Below are positions 1-8,242 of a DNA stretch of 36,418 bases, one piece after another. The stretch's first letter is position 1; each line of letters starts with the position of its first letter. The notes under the pieces are model-generated. The model worked only from the letters and a program-made list of their open reading frames with translations. It did no database searches and had not been told where the DNA came from. The stretch covers positions 1 through 36,418 of the forward strand of contig RFYV01000031.1 in the NCBI GenBank assembly GCA_009921265.1, given 5' to 3'. The translations under genes were made by a program, and so were the position numbers. This DNA is from Betaproteobacteria bacterium (lineage in GTDB: Bacteria > Pseudomonadota > Gammaproteobacteria > Burkholderiales > Burkholderiaceae_C).

Positions 1-692
1 GAGCAGGCGCGCCTGCTCCTCAAACCTATGATTTGGTTTTGCAAGCGGTTGGAAGAAGCCCCAACGGCAAAAAAATTGCCGCAGAAAAAGCAGGCGTCGT
101 GGTGAGCGATCGAGGTTTTATACCTGTTGATATTCAAATGCGTACCAATGTGTCGCATATTTTTGCAATTGGCGATATCGTCGGGCAACCGATGCTGGCG
201 CATAAAGCCGTGCATGAAGCGCATGTGGCCGCAGAAGTCATTGCTGGTGAATTACGTAATAATACACAACTGGCCAGTGCCGCGTTTAATGCGCGTGTCA
301 TACCAAGTGTCGCTTATACCGATCCCGAAGTGGCTTGGGTGGGGTTGACCGAAGACCAAGCAAAAGCGCAAGGCATTGCAGTGAAAAAAGGTTTGTTTCC
401 ATGGTCTGCATCGGGTAGAGCGATTGCCAATGGACGCGACGAGGGATTAACCAAATTATTATTTGATGATTCACCCGAGACACATGGTCACGGAAAAATC
501 TTAGGCGGTGGCATGGTGGGCACCCATGCTGGCGACATGATTGGCGAAGTTGCACTGGCTATAGAGATGGGTGCAGACGCAATTGATATCGGTAAAACGA
601 TTCATCCGCATCCCACCTTGGGCGAGAGCATCGGCATGGCCGCTGAAGTCGCTCACGGCAGTTGCACTGATTTACCACCCGCCAAGCGATAA
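1..692 (+). CDS. lpdA: Dihydrolipoyl dehydrogenase (E3), 3' part, probably of the pyruvate dehydrogenase complex
   Basis: This is the C-terminal half of a flavoprotein that reoxidises dihydrolipoyl groups with NAD+. The gene enters from the left edge; the frame is open from base 3, so no true start is present (the TTG at 33 is internal). Visible are the second FAD-binding segment (FAIGDIVGQPMLAHKA), the dimerisation domain and the active-site pair in HPHPTLGES, whose His and Glu act on the disulfide of the partner subunit. The C-terminal end (AHGSCTDLPPAKR) resembles what I recall of Burkholderiales pyruvate dehydrogenase E3. A second, complete E3 lies at 8243-9670 with the 2-oxoglutarate dehydrogenase genes, which supports this copy belonging to another complex. 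That assignment is inference because the upstream neighbours are outside the window. Confidence 0.9.
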   Translation, partial: AGAPAPQTYDLVLQAVGRSPNGKKIAAEKAGVVVSDRGFIPVDIQMRTNVSHIFAIGDIVGQPMLAHKAVHEAHVAAEVIAGELRNNTQLASAAFNARVIPSVAYTDPEVAWVGLTEDQAKAQGIAVKKGLFPWSASGRAIANGRDEGLTKLLFDDSPETHGHGKILGGGMVGTHAGDMIGEVALAIEMGADAIDIGKTIHPHPTLGESIGMAAEVAHGSCTDLPPAKR

Positions 693-697
693 ATTAA

Positions 698-724
698 AAA
701 GCCCACCTTCCTGTGGGCTTTATT
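698..724 (+). terminator. Intrinsic terminator after lpdA
   Basis: A perfect stem AAAGCCCAC / GTGGGCTTT (698-706 with 713-721) encloses the loop CTTCCT and starts five bases after the lpdA stop codon. The flanking A-run and T-run mean it could work in both directions, which suits its position between the convergent lpdA and the NlpC/P60 gene. Confidence 0.85.
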
Positions 725-1270
725 TTAGGGTTGGGTTGCGTTTTTGAGATTTTCTGAATTGACGCGACGCGCACCATTGAATCTTTTTTCCCAATAGGCT
801 TGACGCATGTCTTCAACTCTTACTTCGCCACCTTGCCTTGGCGAATGGATAAATTGATTGTTGCCAATATAGATGCCGACATGACTGAAGGTTTGCTTGA
901 GCGTATTAAAAAATACCAAGTCGCCCGGTTGTAATTCTTGTTTATCGATTTTGTCAGTGACGGCGGCCTGTTCTTTGGCCCTGCGAGGCAATACCAAACC
1001 GACTGTTTGCTCATACATGCTGCGAACAAAACCACTGCAATCAAAACCGTTTTCGTTACTGCCACCGCGTTTGTAGGGAACCCCTAAAAACCCCATGGCG
1101 CTCAGAATTAGTTCGGACGCTTGTTGGCCGACGTTTTGTTTGAGTTGATTGATTTGGGCGATCACACCCTTGTCTTGTAAAAAATTTTCGATGTCGTCAG
1201 TTGTCTGTGTGTGTGGCGCCGCCTGAACCCATCCAGCCCATAGCATCAAAATAATTGCTAAATAACGCAT
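725..1270 (-). CDS. NlpC/P60 family secreted cysteine peptidase (peptidoglycan endopeptidase)
   Basis: The 181-residue product has an N-terminal signal peptide (residues 1-18, ending AQA-like at VQAA) followed by an NlpC/P60 domain. The catalytic Cys78 lies in NGFDCSGF, His130 in SHVGIYIG and the third polar residue, His142, in FIHSP. Enzymes of this family cut amide bonds in the peptide stems of peptidoglycan, usually between D-Glu and the diamino acid, in the periplasm. It has no SH3 or LysM targeting domain, only about 35 residues between signal and catalytic domain, so it is a minimal NlpC protein of the spr/MepS size class. It is convergent with lpdA and shares the terminator at 698-724. 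Its promoter should lie in the 101-bp gap shared with the divergent isochorismatase-like gene. Confidence 0.88.
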   Translation of the reverse strand: MRYLAIILMLWAGWVQAAPHTQTTDDIENFLQDKGVIAQINQLKQNVGQQASELILSAMGFLGVPYKRGGSNENGFDCSGFVRSMYEQTVGLVLPRRAKEQAAVTDKIDKQELQPGDLVFFNTLKQTFSHVGIYIGNNQFIHSPRQGGEVRVEDMRQAYWEKRFNGARRVNSENLKNATQP

Positions 1271-1312
1271 CCATGCATCATACCTTCTTATTGAGACCTT
1301 TTTGCCTCATGT

Positions 1313-1340
1313 TTGACAAATTGATCTTTGGATGTAAGTT
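1313..1340 (+). promoter_or_regulatory. Possible sigma70 promoter for the hydrolase-prpE pair
   Basis: A perfect TTGACA (1313-1318) is followed after 16 bases by TAAGTT (1335-1340), a poor -10 match. It lies about 30 bases upstream of the start at 1372. The -35 is convincing, the -10 is not. Confidence 0.35.
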
Positions 1341-1371
1341 ACAAGATAACTGATGTCACTAAAATTCAAGC

Positions 1372-1977
1372 ATGCTTCTCAATGAACAAGACTCTCAATT
1401 GATTTTGATTGACTATCAAGATCGCCTCATGCCTTCACTGCACGAGGGTCCCTCGTGTATTCAAAATGCGTTGCGCTTGACAAAAACAGCAAGTGCCATG
1501 CATATTCCTATATGGGGCGTTGAGCAAAATCCAGAGAAATTGGGCCCTAACCACGCCGAGCTCAAGTCCTATTGTTCAAAAACATTAAACAAAATGTCTT
1601 TCAGTGCGGTGGCCGATGGTTTGTTGGATTGGCTTGTGCCGCCGCAACGCCCCAAAAGTGGCAACGCAAGAAGTTTGCCTAAGCATTTACAAAAAAATGA
1701 CGATGCGCCGCAAATGCAAAGACCCTCGTTGGTCTTGGCGGGTTGTGAGGCGCATGTGTGCTTGATGCAAACAGCTTTAGAGTTGTTAGATAACGAAATA
1801 GAAGTTTGGGTGGTCACAGATGCGTGCACATCCCGAACAGAAAGAAATCGTGACGCCGCTTTCGATCGACTCGCTGGCTCTGGCGCAGAACTATTAACAA
1901 CCGAGATGGTCCTCTTTGAGTGGTTAAAAAACGCGGATCACCCATCATTCAAGCTCGTTCAATCACTCATTAAATAA
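1372..1977 (+). CDS. Isochorismatase-family (cysteine hydrolase) protein
   Basis: A 201-residue alpha/beta hydrolase of the isochorismatase-like superfamily. The expected catalytic triad is visible: Asp14 in LIDYQDRLM, Lys74 in NKMSFSA and Cys130 in GCEAHVCLMQTA. The overall pattern is closest to the YcaC/putative nicotinamidase-like subgroup, whose substrates are mostly unknown, so no specific reaction is assigned. An unusual polar segment of about 30 residues (roughly 89-118, rich in Pro, Lys, Gln and Asn) is inserted between the Lys strand and the Cys strand. The gene is followed 16 bp later by prpE and probably shares its transcript. The start is the ATG at 1372; no good Shine-Dalgarno sequence precedes it. 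Confidence 0.8.
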   Translation: MLLNEQDSQLILIDYQDRLMPSLHEGPSCIQNALRLTKTASAMHIPIWGVEQNPEKLGPNHAELKSYCSKTLNKMSFSAVADGLLDWLVPPQRPKSGNARSLPKHLQKNDDAPQMQRPSLVLAGCEAHVCLMQTALELLDNEIEVWVVTDACTSRTERNRDAAFDRLAGSGAELLTTEMVLFEWLKNADHPSFKLVQSLIK

Positions 1978-1993
1978 AAAATGGAGTTTTTAT

Positions 1994-3886
1994 ATGCAGT
2001 CTTACGATGTTTTTTATCGGCAGTCTATTGAAAAACCAGAACAATTTTGGAGCGATCAAGCGCAACTCATTCATTGGCATGAGCAACCCAAGCAGATTTG
2101 TGATTACACCAATCCTCCATTTGCCAAGTGGTATCAAGGAGGCACGACCAATCTTTGTTACAACGCGGTCGATCGACATCTGGAGCAAAGGGGTGATCAA
2201 CCCGCTTTGATTTATGTCTCTACTGAAACTAATCTAGAAATTACATATACGTTTTCTCAATTGCACGCCGAAGTACAAACCCTGGCCGCTATTTTGCAAA
2301 CCTTGGGTGTTAAAAAAGGCGATCGGGTTTTAATTTATATGCCCATGATCGCAGAGGCTGCATTTGCGATGTTGGCCTGTGCGCGCATCGGTGCAATCCA
2401 TTCGGTTGTATTCGGTGGATTTGCTTCACACTCTCTGGCGTCTCGAATTGAAGACGCGACTCCCAAAGTTGTCATTAGTGCAGATGCGGGTTCTCGCGGT
2501 GGCAAAGTCGTTTCATACAAACCATTGCTTGATGATGCGATTGCATTGAGTCAACACAAACCGCTAAGCGTTTTGATGGTGAATCGAAATTTAAGTGAAT
2601 ATGCAACTGTGAATGGTCTTGATCATGACTATGCGAGCTTGCGTCAAACGCATCAATCCAAAAAAGTCGATTGCGAATGGTTAGAAAGCACACATCCCAG
2701 TTACACCTTATATACATCAGGGACTACAGGTAAACCCAAAGGCGTTCAAAGAGACACGGGTGGTTACTGCGTCGCACTGGCTGCGAGCATGAAACACATT
2801 TTTGAAGGTCATGCAGGTGAAACTTATTTTTCAACCTCAGACATCGGCTGGGTCGTGGGTCACAGTTACATCATTTATGGCCCGCTCATTGCTGGCATGG
2901 CCACCATCATGTATGAGGGCCTTCCAACACGCCCCGATGGTGGCATTTGGTGGCAGTTGGTTGAAAAATACAAGGTAACCGTGATGTTCAGTGCGCCGAC
3001 AGCGGTTCGAGTTTTGAAAAAACAAGATCCTGCTTTTCTTTCAAAATATGATTTGTCGTCGCTCAAGGCTTTGTATTTAGCAGGCGAACCGCTCGATGAG
3101 CCCACTGCCAAATGGATTTCTGAAAGTTTAAACAAACCCATTATCGACAACTATTGGCAAACGGAAACAGGCTGGCCTATTTTGACAATCGCTAACGGCG
3201 TAGAAAAAAAGGCCAGCAAATTCGGTAGTCCTGGTGTGGCCATGTATGGTTACCGTGTCAAATTACTGGATGAAAACACGGGGCAAGAACTCACTGGCGC
3301 CAACGAAAAAGGTGTTGTCGTCATTGAAGGGCCATTACCTCCTGGATGTTTGCAAACCGTGTGGGGTGATGATCAACGATTCGTTAAAACCTATTGGACG
3401 AGCGTTCCTGGGCAAATGGTTTACTCCACATTTGATTGGGGCATTCGTGACAAAGACGGGTACTTCTTTATTTTGGGTCGCACCGACGACGTGATCAATG
3501 TGGCGGGACATCGTTTGGGCACGCGGGAAATTGAAGAAAGCATTTCAAGTCATCCCAATGTGGCAGAAGTGGCTGTGGTGGGTGTTGCAGACGCACTCAA
3601 AGGACAACTAGCCATGGCCTTTGTGGTTCCTAAAGATGCCACGGGTTTAGATGAACCCAGTCAAAAATTAAAGTTAGAGGGCGACATCATGAAATTGGTT
3701 GATCACCAATTGGGAGCGGTTGCCCGACCTTCTAGGGTTTTATTCGTGAGTTTGTTGCCAAAAACACGAAGCGGTAAATTGCTTCGCAGGGCTATTCAAG
3801 CGGTATGTGAAAACCGCGATCCAGGTGACCTTACCACGATCGATGACCCCACACCCTTGCAACAAATCAAAGACCAACTCTCCTGA
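1994..3886 (+). CDS. prpE: Propionyl-CoA synthetase (propionate-CoA ligase)
   Basis: A 630-residue ANL-superfamily acyl-CoA synthetase that activates propionate with ATP and CoA through an acyl-adenylate. Its length and N-terminus (YRQSIEKPEQFW) fit PrpE/AcsA-type enzymes. Visible motifs are the P-loop YTSGTTGKPKG (240-250), the adenine-binding YWQTETGWP (387-395), the hinge region FILGRTDDVINVAGHR (492-507) and the catalytic Lys595 in PKTRSGKLLRR. Overall similarity to propionyl-CoA rather than acetyl-CoA synthetase is judged from memory of the family. Translation start is well supported: GGAG lies 7 bases before the ATG at 1994. No prpB, prpC or prpD lies nearby, so the methylcitrate cycle cannot be judged from this window. 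Confidence 0.88.
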   Translation: MQSYDVFYRQSIEKPEQFWSDQAQLIHWHEQPKQICDYTNPPFAKWYQGGTTNLCYNAVDRHLEQRGDQPALIYVSTETNLEITYTFSQLHAEVQTLAAILQTLGVKKGDRVLIYMPMIAEAAFAMLACARIGAIHSVVFGGFASHSLASRIEDATPKVVISADAGSRGGKVVSYKPLLDDAIALSQHKPLSVLMVNRNLSEYATVNGLDHDYASLRQTHQSKKVDCEWLESTHPSYTLYTSGTTGKPKGVQRDTGGYCVALAASMKHIFEGHAGETYFSTSDIGWVVGHSYIIYGPLIAGMATIMYEGLPTRPDGGIWWQLVEKYKVTVMFSAPTAVRVLKKQDPAFLSKYDLSSLKALYLAGEPLDEPTAKWISESLNKPIIDNYWQTETGWPILTIANGVEKKASKFGSPGVAMYGYRVKLLDENTGQELTGANEKGVVVIEGPLPPGCLQTVWGDDQRFVKTYWTSVPGQMVYSTFDWGIRDKDGYFFILGRTDDVINVAGHRLGTREIEESISSHPNVAEVAVVGVADALKGQLAMAFVVPKDATGLDEPSQKLKLEGDIMKLVDHQLGAVARPSRVLFVSLLPKTRSGKLLRRAIQAVCENRDPGDLTTIDDPTPLQQIKDQLS

Positions 3887-3927
3887 CATGAATCTGACCT
3901 TAAATGTTGGTTTTTTCATTCATTTTT

Positions 3928-3956
3928 TTTAATTTCATCATTTCAGTGGCTAAAAT
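3928..3956 (+). promoter_or_regulatory. Candidate promoter of the odhA/sucA operon
   Basis: The element GGCTAAAATAG contains the -10 hexamer TAAAAT (3951-3956); 17 bases upstream is a weak -35, TTTAAT (3928-3933), in an AT-rich stretch. The predicted transcription start, about 3963, places the first leader hairpin at the extreme 5' end of the mRNA. The same TAAAATAG string occurs upstream of ndk. Confidence 0.5.
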
Positions 3957-3961
3957 AGTCT

Positions 3962-4073
3962 AGCGTTAGATTGATTCCAATCTAAGTCGTATTCACTATC
4001 CGGTTAAGCCGTGTCGTGAAGGTTTTTTTTCTAACCAGCTAATGTTCCCTCAAGGGGAATGGAGGTCAGCGCA
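3962..4073 (+). ncRNA. Structured leader of odhA/sucA, candidate sucA RNA motif
   Basis: The leader can form three hairpins in series: TTAGATTG/CAATCTAA (3966-3973 with 3978-3985); TTCAC-CGG/CCG-GTGAA (3992-3996 and 4001-4003 with 4009-4011 and 4016-4020); and TTCCC/GGGAA (4045-4049 with 4055-4059). Eight T residues (4023-4030) follow the second hairpin, and the third abuts the Shine-Dalgarno sequence GGAGGT (4061-4066). CCTC at 4048-4051 could instead pair with GAGG of the Shine-Dalgarno sequence. The published sucA RNA motif occurs in Burkholderiales sucA 5' leaders and overlaps the Shine-Dalgarno sequence, which fits the position here. I did not match the consensus itself, so the family assignment is inference. 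Confidence 0.5.
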
Positions 4074-6953
4074 ATGAGTGATTCAACTCGTACGGACTCG
4101 TCCGTCTATCAAACCTATTCCAATAACACCTACTTATTTGGTGGCAATGCTCCTTATGTTGAGGAGATGTATGAAAGTTATTTGGCCAATCCTGGCAGCG
4201 TCCCTGATTCATGGCGTTCTTATTTTGATGCCCTTCAGCATGTTCCTGCAGTGGATGGTTCCCACGATAAAGACGTGCCGCATCTTCCTGTGATCAATGC
4301 CTTTGCTGAGCGCGCCAAAGCGGGCGGGACCAAAGTGGTGATGGCCAGCGCTGACGCTGAAATGGGTCGCAAGCGAACAGCAGTACAACAATTGATTGCG
4401 GCTTATCGCAATGTGGGTCAACGATGGGCTAACCTTGATCCTTTGCAACGAACAGAGCGTCCCCCTATTCCAGAGCTGGAGCCTTCTTTTTATGGGTTCA
4501 CAGATTCTGATCAAGAAACTATTTTCGACACGAGCAATACTTTTTTTGGCAAAGATCGCATGAGTTTGCGAGAATTGCTCAACGCGCTCAAAGAAACTTA
4601 TTGCGGAACGTTGGGTGCCGAATACATGTACACCACCAACCAAGCGCAAAAACGTTGGTGGCAACAAAAATTAGAAAGTATTCGCAGCAAGCCCAATTTC
4701 ACTGCCGATAAAAAGAAACATATTTTGGATCGACTCACAGCGGCTGAAGGCCTTGAGCGTTTTCTTCATACCAAATACGTCGGACAAAAACGTTTTTCAC
4801 TCGAAGGTGGCGAAAGCTTTATTGCTTCGATGGATGAACTGATTCAGTTGGCAGGCGCGCGAGGCGTGCAAGAAATTGTGATTGGCATGGCGCACAGAGG
4901 CCGACTCAACGTGTTGGTTAATTGCATGGGAAAAATGCCCAAAGATTTGTTTGCAGAGTTTGATCACACAGCGCCCGAAGAGTTGCCCGCAGGCGACGTG
5001 AAATACCATCAAGGTTTTAGCTCGGACGTCACAACGCCTGGCGGTCCTGTGCACTTAGCGCTGGCTTTCAATCCATCGCATTTAGAAATTGTTAATCCTG
5101 TTGTCGAAGGTTCTGTTCGCGCGCGAATGGATCGACGCGGCGACCCCAAGGGCAATCAGGTATTGCCCGTTTTGGTTCATGGTGATGCGGCCTTTGGCGG
5201 TCAAGGTGTCAATCAAGAAACATTGGCTTTGGCGCAAACGCGTGGATACACCACAGGCGGTACGGTTCACATCATCATTAACAATCAAATTGGATTTACA
5301 ACATCAGATCCAAGAGATATGCGTTCAACCGTTTATTGCACCGATATCGTCAAGATGGTTGAGGCACCTGTTTTGCACGTCAATGGCGATGATCCAGAAG
5401 TCGTGGTTCTTGCTACGCAATTGGCATTGGATTTTCGGATGGAGTTTTGTCAAGATGTGGTAGTTGATATCACATGCTTTAGAAAATTGGGCCACAACGA
5501 GCAAGATACGCCCAGCCTCACTCAGCCCTTAATGTACAAAAAAATTGCAACGCATCCAGGCACCCGCAAACTTTATGCAGATAAATTAACTGCGCAAGGT
5601 ATGGGCGACGCATTGGGCGACGAAATGGTTAAGTCCTATCGTGCGGCCATGGAAGCAGGTAAGCATGGTTCAGACCCTTCTCTTACCAATTTCAAAAGCA
5701 AATTCTCTGTGGATTGGTCGCCATTTTTAGGAAAAAAATGGACCGACTTTGGAGACACTGCAATTCCTTTGGCAGAGTGGAAACGTTTGGCCGAAAAAAT
5801 AACGACATTGCCCGCAACAATTTCTCCACATCAATTGGTTAAAAAAGTCATCGACGATCGTGCCTCAATGGGTCGAGGTGATACACCCGTTGATTGGGGA
5901 ATGGGTGAGCACATGGCTTTTGCTTCATTGGTTGCGAGCGGATTTCCTGTTCGTTTATCTGGTGAAGATAGTGGACGTGGAACATTCACGCATCGCCATG
6001 CAGTGATCCACGATCAAAACAAAGAAAAATGGGATATAGGTACTTTTGTACCCTTAGAAAATGTGTCGGAAACACAAGCGCCCTTTGTTGTGATTGATTC
6101 GATTTTGTCTGAAGAAGCGGTTCTGGCCTTTGAGTATGGCTACGCATCCAATGACCCGAGCACCTTGGTGATTTGGGAAGCGCAATTTGGCGACTTTGCA
6201 AATGGTGCTCAAGTCGTGATTGATCAATTCATTGCTTCAGGCGAAGTCAAGTGGGGTCGTGTCAATGGCCTTACATTGATGTTGCCCCATGGCTATGAAG
6301 GTCAAGGACCAGAGCACAGTTCTGCAAGGCTTGAGCGTTTTATGCAATTGGCGGCAGATACCAATATGCAACTCGTTCAACCCACCACAGCAAGTCAGAT
6401 TTTTCATGTCTTGCGTCGTCAAATGGTGCGTGATTTGCGCAAACCTCTCATCATCTTTACGCCCAAATCTTTGTTGCGCAACAAAGACGCAACATCGCCT
6501 ATATCGGAATTTACAAAAGGCGGATTCCAAACCGTTATTCCTGAAAGTAAAGAACTCAAAAACGACAAAGTTAAACGAGTGCTTGTTTGCTCAGGAAAAG
6601 TTTATTACGACTTGGTCAAAAAGCGTGAAGAAAAAGAACTCAAAGACGTGGCCATCTTGCGCGTTGAGCAGCTCTATCCATTCCCACACAAAGCGTTTGC
6701 CAACGAGCTTAAAAAATATCCCAATGCAACCGAGTTGGTTTGGACACAAGACGAGCCGCAAAATCAAGGCGCATGGTTCTTTGTTCAACACTATATTCAT
6801 GAAAATATGGAAGTCGATCAAAAATTGGGTTACTCAGGTCGCGCTGCGTCCGCATCTCCTGCGGTGGGTTATTCCCATTTACACCAAGAGCAACAAAAGG
6901 CCTTGGTTGAAGGTGCATTTGGAAAGCTCAAGGGCTTTATCCTGACCAAATAA
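4074..6953 (+). CDS. sucA: 2-oxoglutarate dehydrogenase E1 component
   Basis: The thiamine-diphosphate-dependent E1 subunit decarboxylates 2-oxoglutarate and transfers the succinyl group to the lipoyl arm of E2 in the TCA cycle. The product is 959 residues, usual for the family. It begins with the E2-binding N-terminal segment (YLFGGNAPYVEEMYESYLANP). The active-site region follows: IGMAHRGRLNVL (His274), GDAAFGGQGV (370-379) and INNQIGFTTS (about 402-411), the last two binding ThDP and magnesium. The C-terminal transketolase-like and OGDH C domains complete it. The start is the ATG at 4074, preceded by GGAGGT with 7 bases spacing; an in-frame ATG at 4059 overlaps that Shine-Dalgarno sequence and is rejected. 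It is first in a sucA-sucB-lpdA operon (odhA-odhB-odhL in many Burkholderiales). Confidence 0.95.
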   Translation: MSDSTRTDSSVYQTYSNNTYLFGGNAPYVEEMYESYLANPGSVPDSWRSYFDALQHVPAVDGSHDKDVPHLPVINAFAERAKAGGTKVVMASADAEMGRKRTAVQQLIAAYRNVGQRWANLDPLQRTERPPIPELEPSFYGFTDSDQETIFDTSNTFFGKDRMSLRELLNALKETYCGTLGAEYMYTTNQAQKRWWQQKLESIRSKPNFTADKKKHILDRLTAAEGLERFLHTKYVGQKRFSLEGGESFIASMDELIQLAGARGVQEIVIGMAHRGRLNVLVNCMGKMPKDLFAEFDHTAPEELPAGDVKYHQGFSSDVTTPGGPVHLALAFNPSHLEIVNPVVEGSVRARMDRRGDPKGNQVLPVLVHGDAAFGGQGVNQETLALAQTRGYTTGGTVHIIINNQIGFTTSDPRDMRSTVYCTDIVKMVEAPVLHVNGDDPEVVVLATQLALDFRMEFCQDVVVDITCFRKLGHNEQDTPSLTQPLMYKKIATHPGTRKLYADKLTAQGMGDALGDEMVKSYRAAMEAGKHGSDPSLTNFKSKFSVDWSPFLGKKWTDFGDTAIPLAEWKRLAEKITTLPATISPHQLVKKVIDDRASMGRGDTPVDWGMGEHMAFASLVASGFPVRLSGEDSGRGTFTHRHAVIHDQNKEKWDIGTFVPLENVSETQAPFVVIDSILSEEAVLAFEYGYASNDPSTLVIWEAQFGDFANGAQVVIDQFIASGEVKWGRVNGLTLMLPHGYEGQGPEHSSARLERFMQLAADTNMQLVQPTTASQIFHVLRRQMVRDLRKPLIIFTPKSLLRNKDATSPISEFTKGGFQTVIPESKELKNDKVKRVLVCSGKVYYDLVKKREEKELKDVAILRVEQLYPFPHKAFANELKKYPNATELVWTQDEPQNQGAWFFVQHYIHENMEVDQKLGYSGRAASASPAVGYSHLHQEQQKALVEGAFGKLKGFILTK

Positions 6954-6984
6954 TTTTTTTTAAATCAAATTCCGAAAGTAAAAA

Positions 6985-8229
6985 ATGTCTATTGTTGAAG
7001 TCAAAGTTCCTCAGTTGTCTGAATCTGTTGCAGAAGCGACCATGTTGCAATGGAAAAAGAAAGTCGGTGATCCAGTAGCTGCAGATGAAATTCTGATTGA
7101 AATTGAAACCGATAAAGTCGTGCTTGAAGTTCCTGCACCTTCTGCAGGTGTTCTTTCTGAAATTGTGATGGGGGACGGCACAACCGTTTTAGCCGAACAA
7201 CTCATTGCACGTATCGATACCGATGGAAAAGTCAGTGCTGCTTCTGTTGCTGCATCGCTAGCTGCAACTGCTGCTGCTCCAAAAGCTGCTAGCCCAGCAC
7301 CCGCATCTCAATCTCACGCCGGAGTGGCCATGCCAGCCGCAGCCAAAATATTGGCCGACAATCAACTCTCTGCAGGCGCCGTGAGCGGAACTGGCAAAGA
7401 TGGACGCGTTACCAAAGGTGATGCCCTATCTGCGATTGCGTCGGGTGTGAAGCCCACAGCAGTCATTTCAATTGGAGTTACAACAACTACGCTGCCACAG
7501 GTTAGTGCACCATCGGTTCAGTTGGGCGATCGACCCGAACAACGCGTTCCCATGACGCGTTTGCGCGCCCGTGTTTCAGAACGCTTGCTTCAGTCGCAAG
7601 CCACCAATGCGATATTGACGACTTTCAACGAAGTCAATATGGCGCCTGTTATGGAGATGCGCAAAAAGTTTCAAGAAAAATTTGAAAAAGAACACGGCGT
7701 CAAACTTGGCTTCATGAGTTTCTTCGTTAAAGCGGCCGTACATTCACTCAAAAAATATCCCATCCTCAATTCATCGGTGGATGGCAACGACATTGTCTAC
7801 CACGGCTACTTTGATATTGGTATTGCGGTGGGTTCACCCCGTGGTTTGGTTGTGCCGATTATCAGAAACGCAGATCAAATGAGTTTTGCCGATATCGAAA
7901 AGAAAATTGCGGAATACGGTAACAAAGCGCGCGACGGCAAATTGGGTATTGAAGAAATGACGGGCGGTACTTTCTCTATTTCTAATGGCGGCACATTTGG
8001 TTCTATGCTGTCAACGCCCATCATTAACCCACCTCAGTCTGCCATTTTGGGTGTGCATGCAACCAAAGACCGCGCGGTTGTTGAAAACGGGCAAATCGTG
8101 ATCCGTCCGATCAACTATTTGGCGATGTCTTACGATCATCGAATCATTGACGGACGCGAAGCAGTATTGGGCTTGGTTGTGATGAAGGAAGCTTTAGAAG
8201 ATCCATCGCGCCTTCTCTTTGACATTTAA
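6985..8229 (+). CDS. sucB: Dihydrolipoamide succinyltransferase (E2) of 2-oxoglutarate dehydrogenase
   Basis: The 414-residue E2 core enzyme transfers succinyl from its lipoyl arm to CoA. Domains in order are one lipoyl domain with the lipoylated Lys44 in [11 protein letters not shown], an Ala/Pro-rich linker (about 80-112), a peripheral subunit-binding domain that docks E3 (about 113-150, [14 protein letters not shown] to GRVTKGDAL), a second linker, and the acyltransferase domain. The catalytic motif [11 protein letters not shown] supplies His385 and Asp389. A single lipoyl domain and the C-terminal LLFDI fit the succinyltransferase rather than the acetyltransferase class. It starts 31 bp after sucA and is followed 13 bp later by its E3. 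Confidence 0.95.
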   Translation: MSIVEVKVPQLSESVAEATMLQWKKKVGDPVAADEILIEIETDKVVLEVPAPSAGVLSEIVMGDGTTVLAEQLIARIDTDGKVSAASVAASLAATAAAPKAASPAPASQSHAGVAMPAAAKILADNQLSAGAVSGTGKDGRVTKGDALSAIASGVKPTAVISIGVTTTTLPQVSAPSVQLGDRPEQRVPMTRLRARVSERLLQSQATNAILTTFNEVNMAPVMEMRKKFQEKFEKEHGVKLGFMSFFVKAAVHSLKKYPILNSSVDGNDIVYHGYFDIGIAVGSPRGLVVPIIRNADQMSFADIEKKIAEYGNKARDGKLGIEEMTGGTFSISNGGTFGSMLSTPIINPPQSAILGVHATKDRAVVENGQIVIRPINYLAMSYDHRIIDGREAVLGLVVMKEALEDPSRLLFDI

Positions 8230-8242
8230 TTTTTAAAAAATC

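Noticed and set aside
33..35. TTG at 33 as the start of the first gene
   Set aside because: The frame is open and coding-like to base 3 (TYDLVLQAVGRSPNG), and the protein lacks its N-terminal half, so the gene begins outside the window.
4059..4073. ATG at 4059 as the sucA start
   Set aside because: It overlaps the Shine-Dalgarno sequence GGAGGT that serves the ATG at 4074.
4209..4667. A 152-codon minus-strand open frame inside sucA
   Set aside because: It is antisense to conserved coding sequence, with no recognisable motif.
6289..6945. A 218-codon plus-strand open frame inside sucA
   Set aside because: It is out of frame with a fully conserved E1 gene, has no recognisable domain and no start signal; it is a shadow frame.
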